From assembly GCA_034509755.1 (NCBI GenBank), contig CM067555.1, positions 7,820,142 through 7,884,141 on the forward strand: DNA of 64,000 nucleotides. Reading direction: 5' to 3'. The position numbers and the translations under genes were made by a program. The notes under the pieces were generated by a model. That model saw only the letters and a list, made by a program, of their open reading frames with translations, made no database searches and was not told where the DNA came from. Numbering within the stretch: position 1 is the first letter of the stretch; every line of letters begins with the position of its first letter. Below are positions 36,991-48,100 of this stretch, piece by piece. This DNA is from Anisodus tanguticus (Eukaryota > Streptophyta > Magnoliopsida > Solanales > Solanaceae).

Positions 36991-37401
36991 TAATGAAGCT
37001 CCTATCAATTTAAAGTATATATGAAAATAAAAAAAGTGAAAGCATGAAGCTTAGTGCATTGGACTGTTATTTTTTAGTATGCTTAATAACCATATTTTTA
37101 GCAATTAAAAGGGCGTATTCAATAACCTTTGTGATGGTATCATAAATATTGATGGATGTCTTCTTCGGACTAAAGATATTGCCATTTCTAGCTAATCAAA
37201 TATGCCATAAACAAAATGGGATTAGTTCTTTCCAAGATAAGAAGTTATTAAAGGAAACGTTCTTGATTAATTTCTAAGTGTTGCATCATTCATCATGAGA
37301 AAAAGATGATATTATTATTTAGTGTGGATTAAAAACAGTTTGGATAATCATATTCAAAAATGCTTTAGCACTGTAATAGTAGTAAAAAAAATATTTACTG
37401 A

Positions 37402-37488
37402 TTTCATTTGTACTACTGCAAAATGTGCAAGCAAGAGAAATATTCAAGTCAATAAAATTAAAAGTATGGATTTGTAGGTAGTCTGTTG
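37402..37488 (-). repeat. Second copy of the zf-RVT segment, left part before the hAT
   Basis: TTTCATTTGTACTACTGCAA up to TAGTCTGTTG, homologous to 36737..36825; it continues at 40989 after the hAT with ATCTGTTGTGGTGGAGAAGC. Confidence 0.8.
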
Positions 37489-37735
37489 TAAGGCTGTCCA
37501 GTGGGGCGGAGCGGCTCGATTCCGCCCCAGCCCGTCCCGATACCCGCCCCGACCCCCCTTTTAAAATACGGGATAAAAAATGTTGGTAGCGGGGTTCGAA
37601 CTCGAATGGGACTAGGGCTCGTCCCGCCCTTTTCGATCCAACCCCATCCCGCCCCACCCCACTTTGCAGAAACTCCCGTTGCACAAACGATCACTTTCAA
37701 TTTTAGCCGTTGACAACAGCTAGTAGGCCATTTTG

Positions 37736-37760
37736 CCCCCCCCCCCCCCCCCCCCCCCCC
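37736..37760. repeat. C25 homopolymer tract in the hAT leader
   Basis: Twenty-five C in a row between TTTTG and ACACCCC. The relative at 15108..18679 has a G11 tract on the opposite strand at the matching place (18471..18481), so the tract is native to the family and unstable in length. Exact length may be a sequencing artefact. Confidence 0.85.
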
Positions 37761-38155
37761 ACACCCCATAAATCCCCCTAGCCCCTTAATATTTATTTTT
37801 AATCCCTAAGTTAGTATATTTATACATTAACCCTATTTCTCAATTATAAATACTTCATTTTTCTCACAAATCTTCTTACCATCTCTCTAATCTCTCTCTC
37901 TCTACAAGTCTAAATTGCACACTAAATATTATATTTTATTTGCTAATTTATATCAAAGTTCAAAAATTGGGAATGAAGTTGGCAACTAGCTTGAGGATCA
38001 TCGAGCAAAGTTTCAATTTCAACCTCGATTACACGTCGACGTTACATCGGCGTTTGGTACCTTTGTTCATTCTTTAATTTAAATTATTATTGTTACTTAA
38101 TTTTAAATATCATACTTAATTTCATTAACTTTAATTATTTATTTGCATAATTATA

Positions 38156-40582
38156 ATGGAACGAAGTGGACGTTTTTCTGGCAGAGGTATTAGGGGTAAT
38201 AGGAGTAAGGGTGCATCTTTTAGTAATCCTAATTACGATGATTTCACTCATGTATATGAAACTGATCTTTTTAATGTTAATGTTAATATTAATATACCAT
38301 TAGATGATGAGGTATATTATGTATCTGAACCAGACTTTGATTTAGAAAATGAATTAGAAGATAATTTAGATAACACACCCACTAGTGCACCTCCACCTCA
38401 GGATCAGACTGAGTCTCAGGCTGAAACTGAAACTGGAATCTCTTTTATTCCCCCTAGTATGAGAAGAGGACAAAAACAACGAAAATTAAAATCACATGCA
38501 TGAGATTTTTTTGAAAGGGACATTCCTAATCAACTAGTTATTTGTAAAATTTGTTGCGAAGTTTATAAATTTAAAACTGGAAAAGGTCAAGGTGGAATAG
38601 GAGGTTTAATGAGACATGTAGAAAACTCTCACAAAGTAAGGTATAACCAATACTTGGCTAAAAAAAATGGGTGTGCAAATACCTTCTGAGTCGGGACAAG
38701 GTTCACATAATGTCCCCGACCAAGTACAGGGTCGAATTAACCCGATGACAGGGGGAGTTATAGGTCCGAAATATGATAAACACAAAGATCATGAAAATTT
38801 AGCAAAATTAGTTACCGTGGAGGGTTTGCTTTTTTCATTTTCTTCCTTTCCTGGTTTTATTCATTACATTCGAGAAACATATAATCCTGCTTTTAACGGT
38901 TTTCCTAGATCAACTATTAGAGGTGATATTTTTAAATTTGCGCATGAATATCAACAATATTTACGTTATGCGTTGTATCATTTTAATGGCAAAATGACTA
39001 TCACTTCTGACATAGGGCGTAGTACTAATGATAATGATTATTTAACTGTTACATGTCATTTGATAGATCACAATTGGTCTATGCAAAAACGTATATTAAC
39101 ATATAGATTATATAGATGAAAGGCACACTGGAGTTTTTATTTCAAAAAATATTCATGAAATTAGTGAATATTATGGAATTACTGATAAAATTATGACTAT
39201 TACATTAGATAATGCTACTTCTAATGATTATGTTGTAAATATTTTAAAAACTCGATTGACTCCATCTTTTCTCCATATTTTTTATGTTAGATGTGCATGT
39301 CATATTTATAACTTAGTTGTAAAGGATGACCTAAAACTTTTTAAAAACATCCTTGATAAAGTACAATTTGTTATCAACTTTATTTTTAAAGGTAATAAAA
39401 TACAAAGACGCAAAGAGTATAAATTTTTTGTCATGATTGTGGATTATCTAATAGGAAAATTACAGAAGAAGTTGTGACTAGGTGAAATTCTTTGTATGAA
39501 CAATTATTTGTTGCTCATGAGTATAGAAGACCTATAACTTTATTATTTAACGCCCATAATCAAAATCAACGGATGTGCTTGTAGATGATAATTGGAATAA
39601 AATTTTGAAACTTATTGTATTCTTAGAGAATTTTTTTCTATCTACTAATGAATTTTTTGGTATTTATTATTCTACTATTTCATCTATGTTATTTTATATA
39701 GCTCTAATATTTTTGTTATTTAATGAATATATGAAAAAATCAACTTACGCTCCAGCTATTGCAAAAATGTTTGTAATTTTTTTTTTACCTATTCGCACTA
39801 TTTTTTTTATTGGTCATGTATTAAATCCTACTATTAAAGTAGACAGTTGTAATGCCTTCTTGAAATGATTTATGAATGCTTAGAAATACTTCCAACAGAC
39901 CCAACTGAAGAACCAACTTACGAACCAACTAAAGAAGAAATTATATCTAGCATACAAACATAATGTAAAAATATGTATATGTATTACCAAGAGTAAAGTG
40001 CAAATAATCAACCGACATCTGTACCATCTTCTTCTACTTCACTTCAACCTTATAAAAAACATGTGGTTTATGCTTCAAGTATTCAAGGCATTCGAAATAG
40101 AATGTATAGTGGTTCAAGTTCTTCACAAATTAGCGAGTTTGATGTTTATGTTTTGCAGGGTGTTGCACCGTTCGAATATTGCCAACGAAAATGGACGTGA
40201 AGACTTGATGAAATACTGGTGGGAGAATGAGAAGATATTTTCGACTCTATCAAAGATGGTCCGAGATGTGTTGAATATTCAAGCGTCATCAACAACTTCT
40301 GAAAGCGCTTTTTCTATTGGAAGGTTTCAAATAGGAGAGCACAAACACTTATTGGCTGGAGATAGTTTGGAGATTGCAGTTTTATTTAGAGATTGGATTA
40401 GAGCGGAGCGTAGAAGGTGCGGTCAATCAGAGATCAATGAAGAAGACGACTACAACTACAACGAAATCTTATCCGAGGGAGCAGGAATCGACGTTGAACA
40501 ATTTGACCAACAACTTCCAATTACAATAGAAGATCCTCAAGAGATTGTCAGAAAATTAGAAAAAGTATGGTTGAATATGTAA
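38156..40582 (+). pseudogene. hAT transposase pseudogene
   Basis: Begins at the ATG at 38156 with a Gly/Arg-rich then acidic N-terminus (38156..38503), a stop, and a BED-like zinc finger with CKIC and HVENSHK (about 38545..38640). After a frameshift come INPMTGGVIGPKYDKHKD, MTITSDIGRS and VTCHLIDHNW (38667..39119), then LDNATSNDYVV and CACHIYNLVV (39193..39477), and a C-terminal dimerisation block VLNIQASS...SAFSIGRFQIGEH...FRDWIRAERR (about 40270..40420) ending at 40582. At least four stops or frame changes. The block order is that of plant hAT (RICESLEEPER/DAYSLEEPER-like) transposases; this copy cannot move itself. Confidence 0.9.
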
Positions 40583-41170
40583 TTTTTAATGGCAATTTTA
40601 CTATGTGATTTGCAACTTTTGATCTACGAAACAAAGTTGCAATTTTGAAATTGTATTAAAAAAATTATATTTCTATTAAATAATATAAGATACAATTAGC
40701 CTTGAGATGTTTTTTCACTATCTTGTTCAATTATTTAAGTGTTTAAATATATATTTTAAAAAAATTAAGTGTCTAGAATTTTTTTTTGAAGTCCTCCAAA
40801 TCCCCTACCCGTCCCGTCCCCCAAATCCCGTCCCCAAATCCCGTCCCTCTGCCGGCGGGATGTGGGATGGGACGGGACCTCTTCCCGTCCCCCATATCCC
40901 GGCCCGCCCTGTCCCGCCAAACCCGATCCCGATCCCGATCCCCCACTCCGTTCCCTCAAATTTCGTCCCGTCCCACTGACCACCATTAATCTGTTGTGGT
41001 GGAGAAGCCAAATGAAGATTTTAATTTTGTTGGCGATTTTAATCTTCTAAATTTAATTGAAGTTATTGTTACTATTGTGAACAACGCTATCATTTTTTGA
41101 AATCTAAGAGCTTGTAAGCAAATTTTATTGTGAATGTACCATTCGAAGCTAAACGTCACACGAATTTATC

Positions 41171-41659
41171 ATTAATGAGTTTGTACCAGTTAAAATATAT
41201 GAAAATAAAAATGATAAAATTATGAATTATATATGAATAAATATCTTATTTTTCCTTTCCTTTCCTTTCCTTTTGATATATTACTACTATATTGAAAATC
41301 AAATGCACCGTCAAAAGCCTTTCAAGATTTATTTTGAAATCAAGTCCTCTTGTCAACCTCTTTCAAATTCCGACAAATCCCTCTCTCTCACTCACTCACA
41401 GACCCTCCTTCCTCTTCCAAAATCCAAACACACATTTCACTAGCTCTTCCATTTCCGTCTGAAATTATAACTATACTAAGTAACGGAAGCCTTGGATTAA
41501 CTGATTACAATATACTATTGTGGTCCGACCCTTCTCCTTTTTACTAAGTAACCTCATATCCCTCTACCAGTATAGACCTTGCTAATATTTCAGCTCAGTT
41601 CCCAAAAAACATCTAACAGTCTTAATTTTTACTGTTAAGCAAGTGTTGTAAAAATCTCA
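41171..41659. other. Presumed promoter region of the WD40-like gene
   Basis: Non-coding. Includes a (TTTCC)4-like microsatellite near 41250..41270 and a CTCTCTCACTCACTCACAG pyrimidine-rich stretch near 41380..41402 of the kind seen near plant transcription starts. No TATA box is called. Confidence 0.4.
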
Positions 41660-42150
41660 CCTTTTTCATGGGTATTTGAGAATTAGGGTTTTAAAATGAA
41701 AACCCACGTCTTTTCTTCACTCTGAACCCCAGAACACACAAATATTGAACCTGGTATTTTGGTACATATGTTGTAATTTACGTGTTAGGGTTTGAGATTT
41801 GTTGTAGAATTTTGTAGAGCTGTTTCATGGGTACTTGAGAGTTAAGGTTTTAAACACTCGGGTTAATCGAAAGATCAGAATAACATTTCTTGAGTGGAAA
41901 AGGTATTTATGGATTCTAGAGCTCAGGGGAAGGTTTGGAACCCATGAACCTGGTTATATTGTGTAGATATGTTGGAAATTCTGTTAGGGTTTTGAGATTT
42001 TGTAGTAGAATTTTCATGGGTATTTGAGAGTTAGGGTATTAAACACTCGGGTTAATCGAAAGACACAATATTGAACCTGGTTATATTGTGTACGTATGTT
42101 GGAAATTCTGTATTAGGGTTTTGAGATTTTGTAGTAGAATTTTGTAGAGG
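41660..42150 (+). repeat. Three imperfect tandem copies in the leader, each with an ATG-GGT-A(T/C)T-TGA mini-ORF
   Basis: Units start near 41660, 41820 and 42011. Shared parts: TTTCATGGGTA(T/C)TTGAGA at the start, TTAGGGT(T)TTGAGATTT and GTAGAATTTT at the end, with AACCTGG and ATATGTTG between. The last two units also share AACACTCGGGTTAATCGAAA. Each carries a four-codon upstream ORF at 41668..41679, 41827..41838 and 42016..42027. The third unit ends 12 bp before the main start at 42163. Confidence 0.8.
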
Positions 42151-42162
42151 TGTTTTTTTGGG

Positions 42163-45100
42163 ATGGATGGAAGGAGAATAACTGCGAGTCCTCGGCCATG
42201 TTGTGGGAGGAGAGTGGTGGCAAAGAAGCGTCCACCTGGTGGTATGGATGGGTTTGTGAACAGTGTTAAGAAGCTTCAAAGGAGAGAGATTGGTTCGAAG
42301 CGCGATCGTACTTTCAGTATGAGCGATGCTCAAGAGCGTTTTCGGAATATACAATTACAGGTTTGTTGGATCTTCTGCTCAATTTTGTGTTTTTGAATTA
42401 TTCTTAGTTGAGCTTATATTCTTATAACACATAGTTGAAATGAAATTTTTTGTGTGTGTGTGTGGGTGGGTGGTGGTGGTGGTGTTATTGAGTTTAAGGT
42501 GGTAGAGCTGAATCCAATGATTACAAGATAAACAGTGAGGAAAAGGAGAGATCTTAAAAGATTCAACTTGAGTTCAATGGAGCAAATTTTCATCAACCCA
42601 TGTAGAGGATCATACATATCTATCGTTAAAAAGGATTAAGAGACGAAGAAATAATCAGAATTGATTAAAAGATTTCTTCAAACAAATGAAAGGGAAACCA
42701 AACACGAAACTTAGATCATGGATCAACTAAGAGAGAATTTGAGAGTGCTACGACTCTATTTATTGAGTTTATGACCTAAAATGAGGTTGCTTTGGTGCTA
42801 GATCTTTCTAAGGGCTAAAAACACAAAGACAGTTCCTAATTTAGTTTCTTTAACCTTTGTTTGGATGCTACGTTTGCGAAATAACTCTTTATTTCCTTAG
42901 AAGAGATACATGAGTAACAAAGAGATTTTTGCGTCTTAGCTTGCTGATCAAGGACGGAGTAGGTAGAGGGAAGGGTTTTTCAGCTGAATCCCCTTCGTTG
43001 AAAATTACATTGCGCAAATTCTCTTCTATTTTCTAAATTACATTGCGCCAATAGGTAAAAATGTTTAGGAGCAGTGTTTACCTTGTGCGCACCCGAAGGG
43101 TAGAGGCTGCGGGTTCCCTTATCATTAAAAATAGGTAAAAATATTTTTTTTGTTGGTTATATATAAAATGTTGAATCCCCTTGAGATAGGACTGAATCCT
43201 AGTGATGTGGCAAAAGGGGTTCAAAATTCTTTTGGTCGGGGGTTGAAATCCTAGGTTTGAAATTAAATTTTAGCTCTGCCACTGTTGCTGATAGTAATAC
43301 GGAATTGTTGTTAGAGGTTTGCACATGAACAATAAGTTCATCAAGAGTTTGTTGCTGAACGTTTATAGTGGAGGAAGTGGAGAATCCGTATATTTTTTGT
43401 TTAGAAAGTGTGACGTGCATCGTACAATTGTCCTTTACGGGTGTAGTAGGGGAAAATGCTTGCAGTTAATGAAGTGGGGCTCTGGTTTGGTATATTGGAA
43501 GTTTGTTGAATTGTGTATGTTTACAGATCCAGGTGTTTTAGTTAGATTTCCTTTGTGTGTCTTTTCTGCTGCTCATCTTGGTGATTTCTATAGTTTAGGC
43601 TTCTCTTAACGGAATTGGGTTGCATATCGGTCCTTTATTTATTTATTTATTTATATTGATATGTCATATTTGTCCTCTATTGTAAAACAGAATAAACTAT
43701 TCTTTCTTAGGTGTATACGAGCAGTGCTCGGTTCTCAAATATGAAATTTGTGCTAAAACCGGTGTTTTGGAAAGCAAGAAGCAAAAAAAAAGCGACGAGG
43801 GCTTTCTTACCGAAGCATGAAGCGAAGCACACACTTTTTTCAACTGAATGCACTTTAATAATACAAAAATAAAAAAAATATTAAATTTGCTAGATAAATG
43901 ACCAAGAACTCAATAGAAATAACATATTTAAGCAAATCTTTCAATTCTAAAATTTAAAAGTAATAAAGCTTAAGCAATCTCTACAAAGCTAACATAAATA
44001 GGAACAGATACCCCCGCTCCCCCAAAAAAAAGGCTACAGTAAACTAACTTAACAGACAGAAAATCGAGAAAAGAATAGAAAACAGAGAAGAAGAGAAAAT
44101 CGAAGAGGAAGAGTAGAACATTTTCGGCTAGGGTTTCATGAAAAATCGAACAAGAGAAGAGATAAGAAAAGAGTAAGGGAAGAAGAAGAAGAGAAGAACT
44201 TACGTTGAAACCTAGAATTGGAGGAGAATAAGACCAGCAACTTCGAGTAGCAGCTGTAGGAAGAAGATGTGTAAGTCTCTGTTGCAATTATTTTAAAATT
44301 AGACCTAAATTAATCCTTATTTCAATTAGCTTTCCAAAAGTATCGCTTTTTTCGCTTAAGCGATGCTTCATGCATCAGGCGCTTCTCGCTTCTTCTGCTG
44401 AAGCGCACATTTTCTATTCTCGCCTTGCTTCAGGACGTAAAAGCATTGGACTCAACGCCTCACCTCGCTCCACGCTTTAAGCGCTGAAGCAAGTGCTTTT
44501 AATAACACTGGGTAAAACTAAGTACAGTATTAGGATGGATGAGCTGAAGATTTAACATGAGAATAGTTGACTAGACATTTAGGTTTAAGGTGTTGTTTCT
44601 TGATTCAGTATGTGGTTATGCATTTGTCAAGTTTTAAAGAGTGCAAATTTCCTTCTGGGGTTTTGGTTATATGAAATGAACCGGATGAAGTTATTTCTAA
44701 ATAAATTGCTTTTAATGATGTAACTCAGAGAGCTAAATTTTACATGTAAAAATAGGAAAGATGTATCAAATTGACTAAATTTATTCAAGTGAATAGTTCA
44801 GCATTGATCTTGATCAAAATGAAAGTAAGGGTACAAGCATGGGGATTAAAATGTGGATAACTTTGGTTATTCACTTTGTTTCATTATAAGTAAAGAAAAA
44901 GGAGAGTTTCCCAAGCCATTTGAAATTGGATGTGGGGAGGGAAAGGTGTATTCCTCTCGCAGAACCAGTGTCGGAAAGCTCCTGCTCAGGCTGGCTTGGG
45001 AAGGCGAATGCAGACAACCTTATATCTTCATTGGAGAGAACAAACATAGCGTTATTTGCAATATTAGTTGTACATTTTTGTGGCTATGCTGCAATATGTA

Positions 45101-48100
45101 TTGTGTTGAATGTGAGTGCAGTTTATCACATTCTTTAATGAAATAGAATAATCATTTGAAGTCTTCTGTTTTTACCGTCAATGTTTTTTTCTTTAAATAA
45201 GCATAGTAGACACAGAAACGGTAATATTACATAATGCCAATGGTAATTCGAGAGGTTTAGGAAATATAACAAGGGGAAGGGAAATCAAAATTCAATGCAG
45301 ACGTAAATACATGTTCTATCCTTGAAGTTGCGACTAGTTGGACTGTATAGTCATTTAGGAATTAAATTATCATTGGAATCTCCGCTTCTTCTTTTTTTGA
45401 TAAGGTAAAAGTTCAGAATCACTGCTTCTTGATGAGTTGATCTTGAAGACCATCCACCAGATCTTGAATAGCTATTAAATTTAATTTCTTTCATGTCTCT
45501 TCTTCAACTTTTTCTTATAAAAGTATATATCTAGGCAAAGTAGAATGAATATCAATTTCGAATCCTGTGTGATTCTTCTCTTTTTGTTTCTTAGTTCTTA
45601 ACTATATGCTCATCCACCATGCCCTGCTCTTTTATCTCATTTCCTCCAGCATCTTCCCTTGCAATTCAGCCTCATACTCCACTTCATTCCCCTTATTTCA
45701 CGTGTTTTATGTTCAATTGTAGTTTCCTTAATTGAGTGTTTGTTAGTCTTTTCGTGCTAAAGTTTAACGTCTTGTATCAATATGATTAACATACAATATA
45801 AAATTACTACGCAGAGATTATATTTGCTAGTCCCCTCATTTCATTTTATATTGTGGTGTTTAGCTGAGCATCGAGTTTAATAAAGGAAGACATTTGGCAC
45901 ATAGTAAAAGTATCCGTAGAACTTGTGGTTTCAAAACTTAGACAAACCAAAAAAAACTTGTGGTTTTTACCTGTCATGACATTTCTATGACTATAAGAGT
46001 ATATCATTAAGGGTAAAATGAGAAGTTTAAAGTTACAGAGTTCCCAAAGATAGAAAGACATCATTCTTTTTTGAAGCAAACTAAAAAGGAAAGAGTGCTA
46101 TATAAAGGGAACATAGGGAACGAAGTGGGGGAGTTGGAAAAGGTAGAAACGGGGAGGGAGTTAGAAGAGAGGGAGATGGAGAGGAAAGAGGGATTAAAGA
46201 GACCTAGCTAACTTGGCCTTAGCACAAGAGATTAGTTGGAGACAAAAATCAAGGGCGTTATGGTTGTAGGAGGGGGACTCTAATTCAAAGTTCTTTCATA
46301 GGGTAGCAGTAGCAAATAGAAGGAGAAACTTCATAGAGTTGGTGGAAGTCAATGGGGTGAATTATATGGGAAAGGATGAAGTAGAGAGGGCAATTGTAGG
46401 CTTTTATGAACAACTTTTTAAAGAGCAGAGGCGGAGTGGAGGCCTATTTTAGGAGGGACATGGTTCAATCAAATAGGTGGGAAGAGTATGAGTGGCTAGA
46501 GAGGGCAATCGAAAGAGGAGGTGAAACAAGCGGTAGAGTGTTTTGCAGGCGACAAAGCTCCGGGCCCTGATGATTTTTCTTTGGCTTTGTTTCAGCATTA
46601 TTGGAATACGGTCAAAACTGATGTGATGGATGCTATTGTCGAGTTTCAAGATGGGGGAATTCGATATAAGCATGAATGCCTCGTTCATTGTCATCATCCC
46701 TAAATGGGAATGAGCTATGAGCATATAGACGTATTAGTCTAGTGAGAAGCATCTACAAGATCATTTCTAAGGTGCTTTCTATTAAACTTAAGAAGGTGTT
46801 GGACAAGACTATTTCTGATAGATTTTGGATGCAGCGCTAGTAGCAAATGAAGTGGTGGATTCAAGGAGAAAACAAGGAGTGCCAGGGTGTTATGCAAACT
46901 TGATCTTGAAAAGACATGATCATGTGAACTGGAAATTCCTAGACTCCATTATGCTTTAGATATGATTTGGGGAGAAGTGGAGAAATAAGATTTACTTTTG
47001 TATCTCTTCGGTGAGATTTTCTGTGTTGGTGAATGGTAATCGTGCGGTTTCTTTGGGAGTTCTAGGGGTTTGAGACAAGGGGACCCATTATCGCTGATGT
47101 TGTTTATTATAGTTATGGAAGCGTTCGAGTAGAATGATGGATAAAGCTATCTTGGGAGAGTACTTGAAGGGCTTCGATGTGGTAGTTGGGGGTGCAGGGA
47201 TAGTGTCAATGTCTCACTTATTGTTTGTCGATGACACATTGGTTTTTTGTGATGCAGATGAGACCCAACTGGATTATTTAGGCCAAGTTCTCACTTGGTT
47301 TTGGGCGTTGTTTGACCTTAAAATTAATTTGAGGAAGTGTGAGATTATTCTGTTGGGGAGGTGAATATTGCTCAAGTTTTGAATTGCAGGGTTTGGGCTC
47401 TTCCGACTACTTATCTTGGAGTGTCGTTAGGTGCTTCGAACAAGGATCAGACAGTGTGGAATCCAATTCTTCAGAGGGTCGAGAAGAGACTAACAGGGTG
47501 GTAAAAATTTTTGTCTAAAGGCAGAAAAGAAGTGTTTATCAAGAGTACTTTATCGAGCATTCCCACTTACTATATGTCTCTGTTTCATGCTCCATCTTCA
47601 GTTACTGAAAAGTTGAAAAGGTTTAAGAGGAATTTCCTTTGGGATGCGGCTAATGGGTCAAAGAAATTTCACTTGGTGAGGTGGAAGAATGTCACTTACA
47701 CTTAAAAAGGGGGAGGTTTTGGAATTAGAGATTTAAAGATCTTTAATAAAGCTTTATTGGGAAAATGGCTCTGGAGGTTTGGGGTAGAGGTACAAGCTTT
47801 GTGGAGGGGAGTGATAGTTGATAAATATGGGATCATAGAGGGGGGTTGGAGAACAAGAGATATTACTATTTCTTTGGATGTGGTTTGTGGAGGAATATTA
47901 TGAAGGGATGTGATTATTTTTGGAAAAATATCTCATTCAAGGTTGGGAGAAGGTTGGAGACGGCAGGAGAGTATATTTTTGGGGACATAGATGGTGTGGG
48001 GACGTTCTAATCAAAGATGAACTTCAGTGTTTGTATATAATTTCTTGCCAAGAGACTTGCCAATTCAGCAAATCAGGGGGACAAAGGGGATACAACGTGG

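Larger units (their letters stand above)
37489..40988 (+). mobile_element. hAT DNA transposon, 3.5 kb, plus-strand relative of 15108..18679
   Basis: Starts TAAGGCTGTCCAGTGG; the far end read inward is TAATGGTGGTCAGTGG. The 8-bp target duplication has one mismatch: GTCTGTTG (37481..37488) and ATCTGTTG (40989..40996). The empty paralogous site at 36815..36830 (AGTATGTTGTGGTGG) supports the boundaries. Subterminal arms are packed with CCCGTCCC/GGGACGGG words. The dead transposase reads on the plus strand. Confidence 0.93.
33840..41170 (-). mobile_element. Minus-strand L1-type LINE remnants broken up by Copia and hAT DNA
   Basis: Read on the minus strand, LINE ORF2 pieces appear in order: zf-RVT domain (41170..40989 joined to 37488..37402), its C-terminal linker with a WHI-LARNG motif near 37200, a second zf-RVT copy (about 36990..36737), and an RNase H piece (34027..33840). 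The pieces are interrupted by a hAT (37489..40988) and by an internal Copia fragment (34028..36736). The RT and endonuclease parts of the LINE are not seen in this window. Confidence 0.72.

Noticed and set aside
40707..41050. Several overlapping Pro/Arg-rich frames on both strands
   Set aside because: Caused by CCCGTCCC repeats in the hAT arm; not coding.
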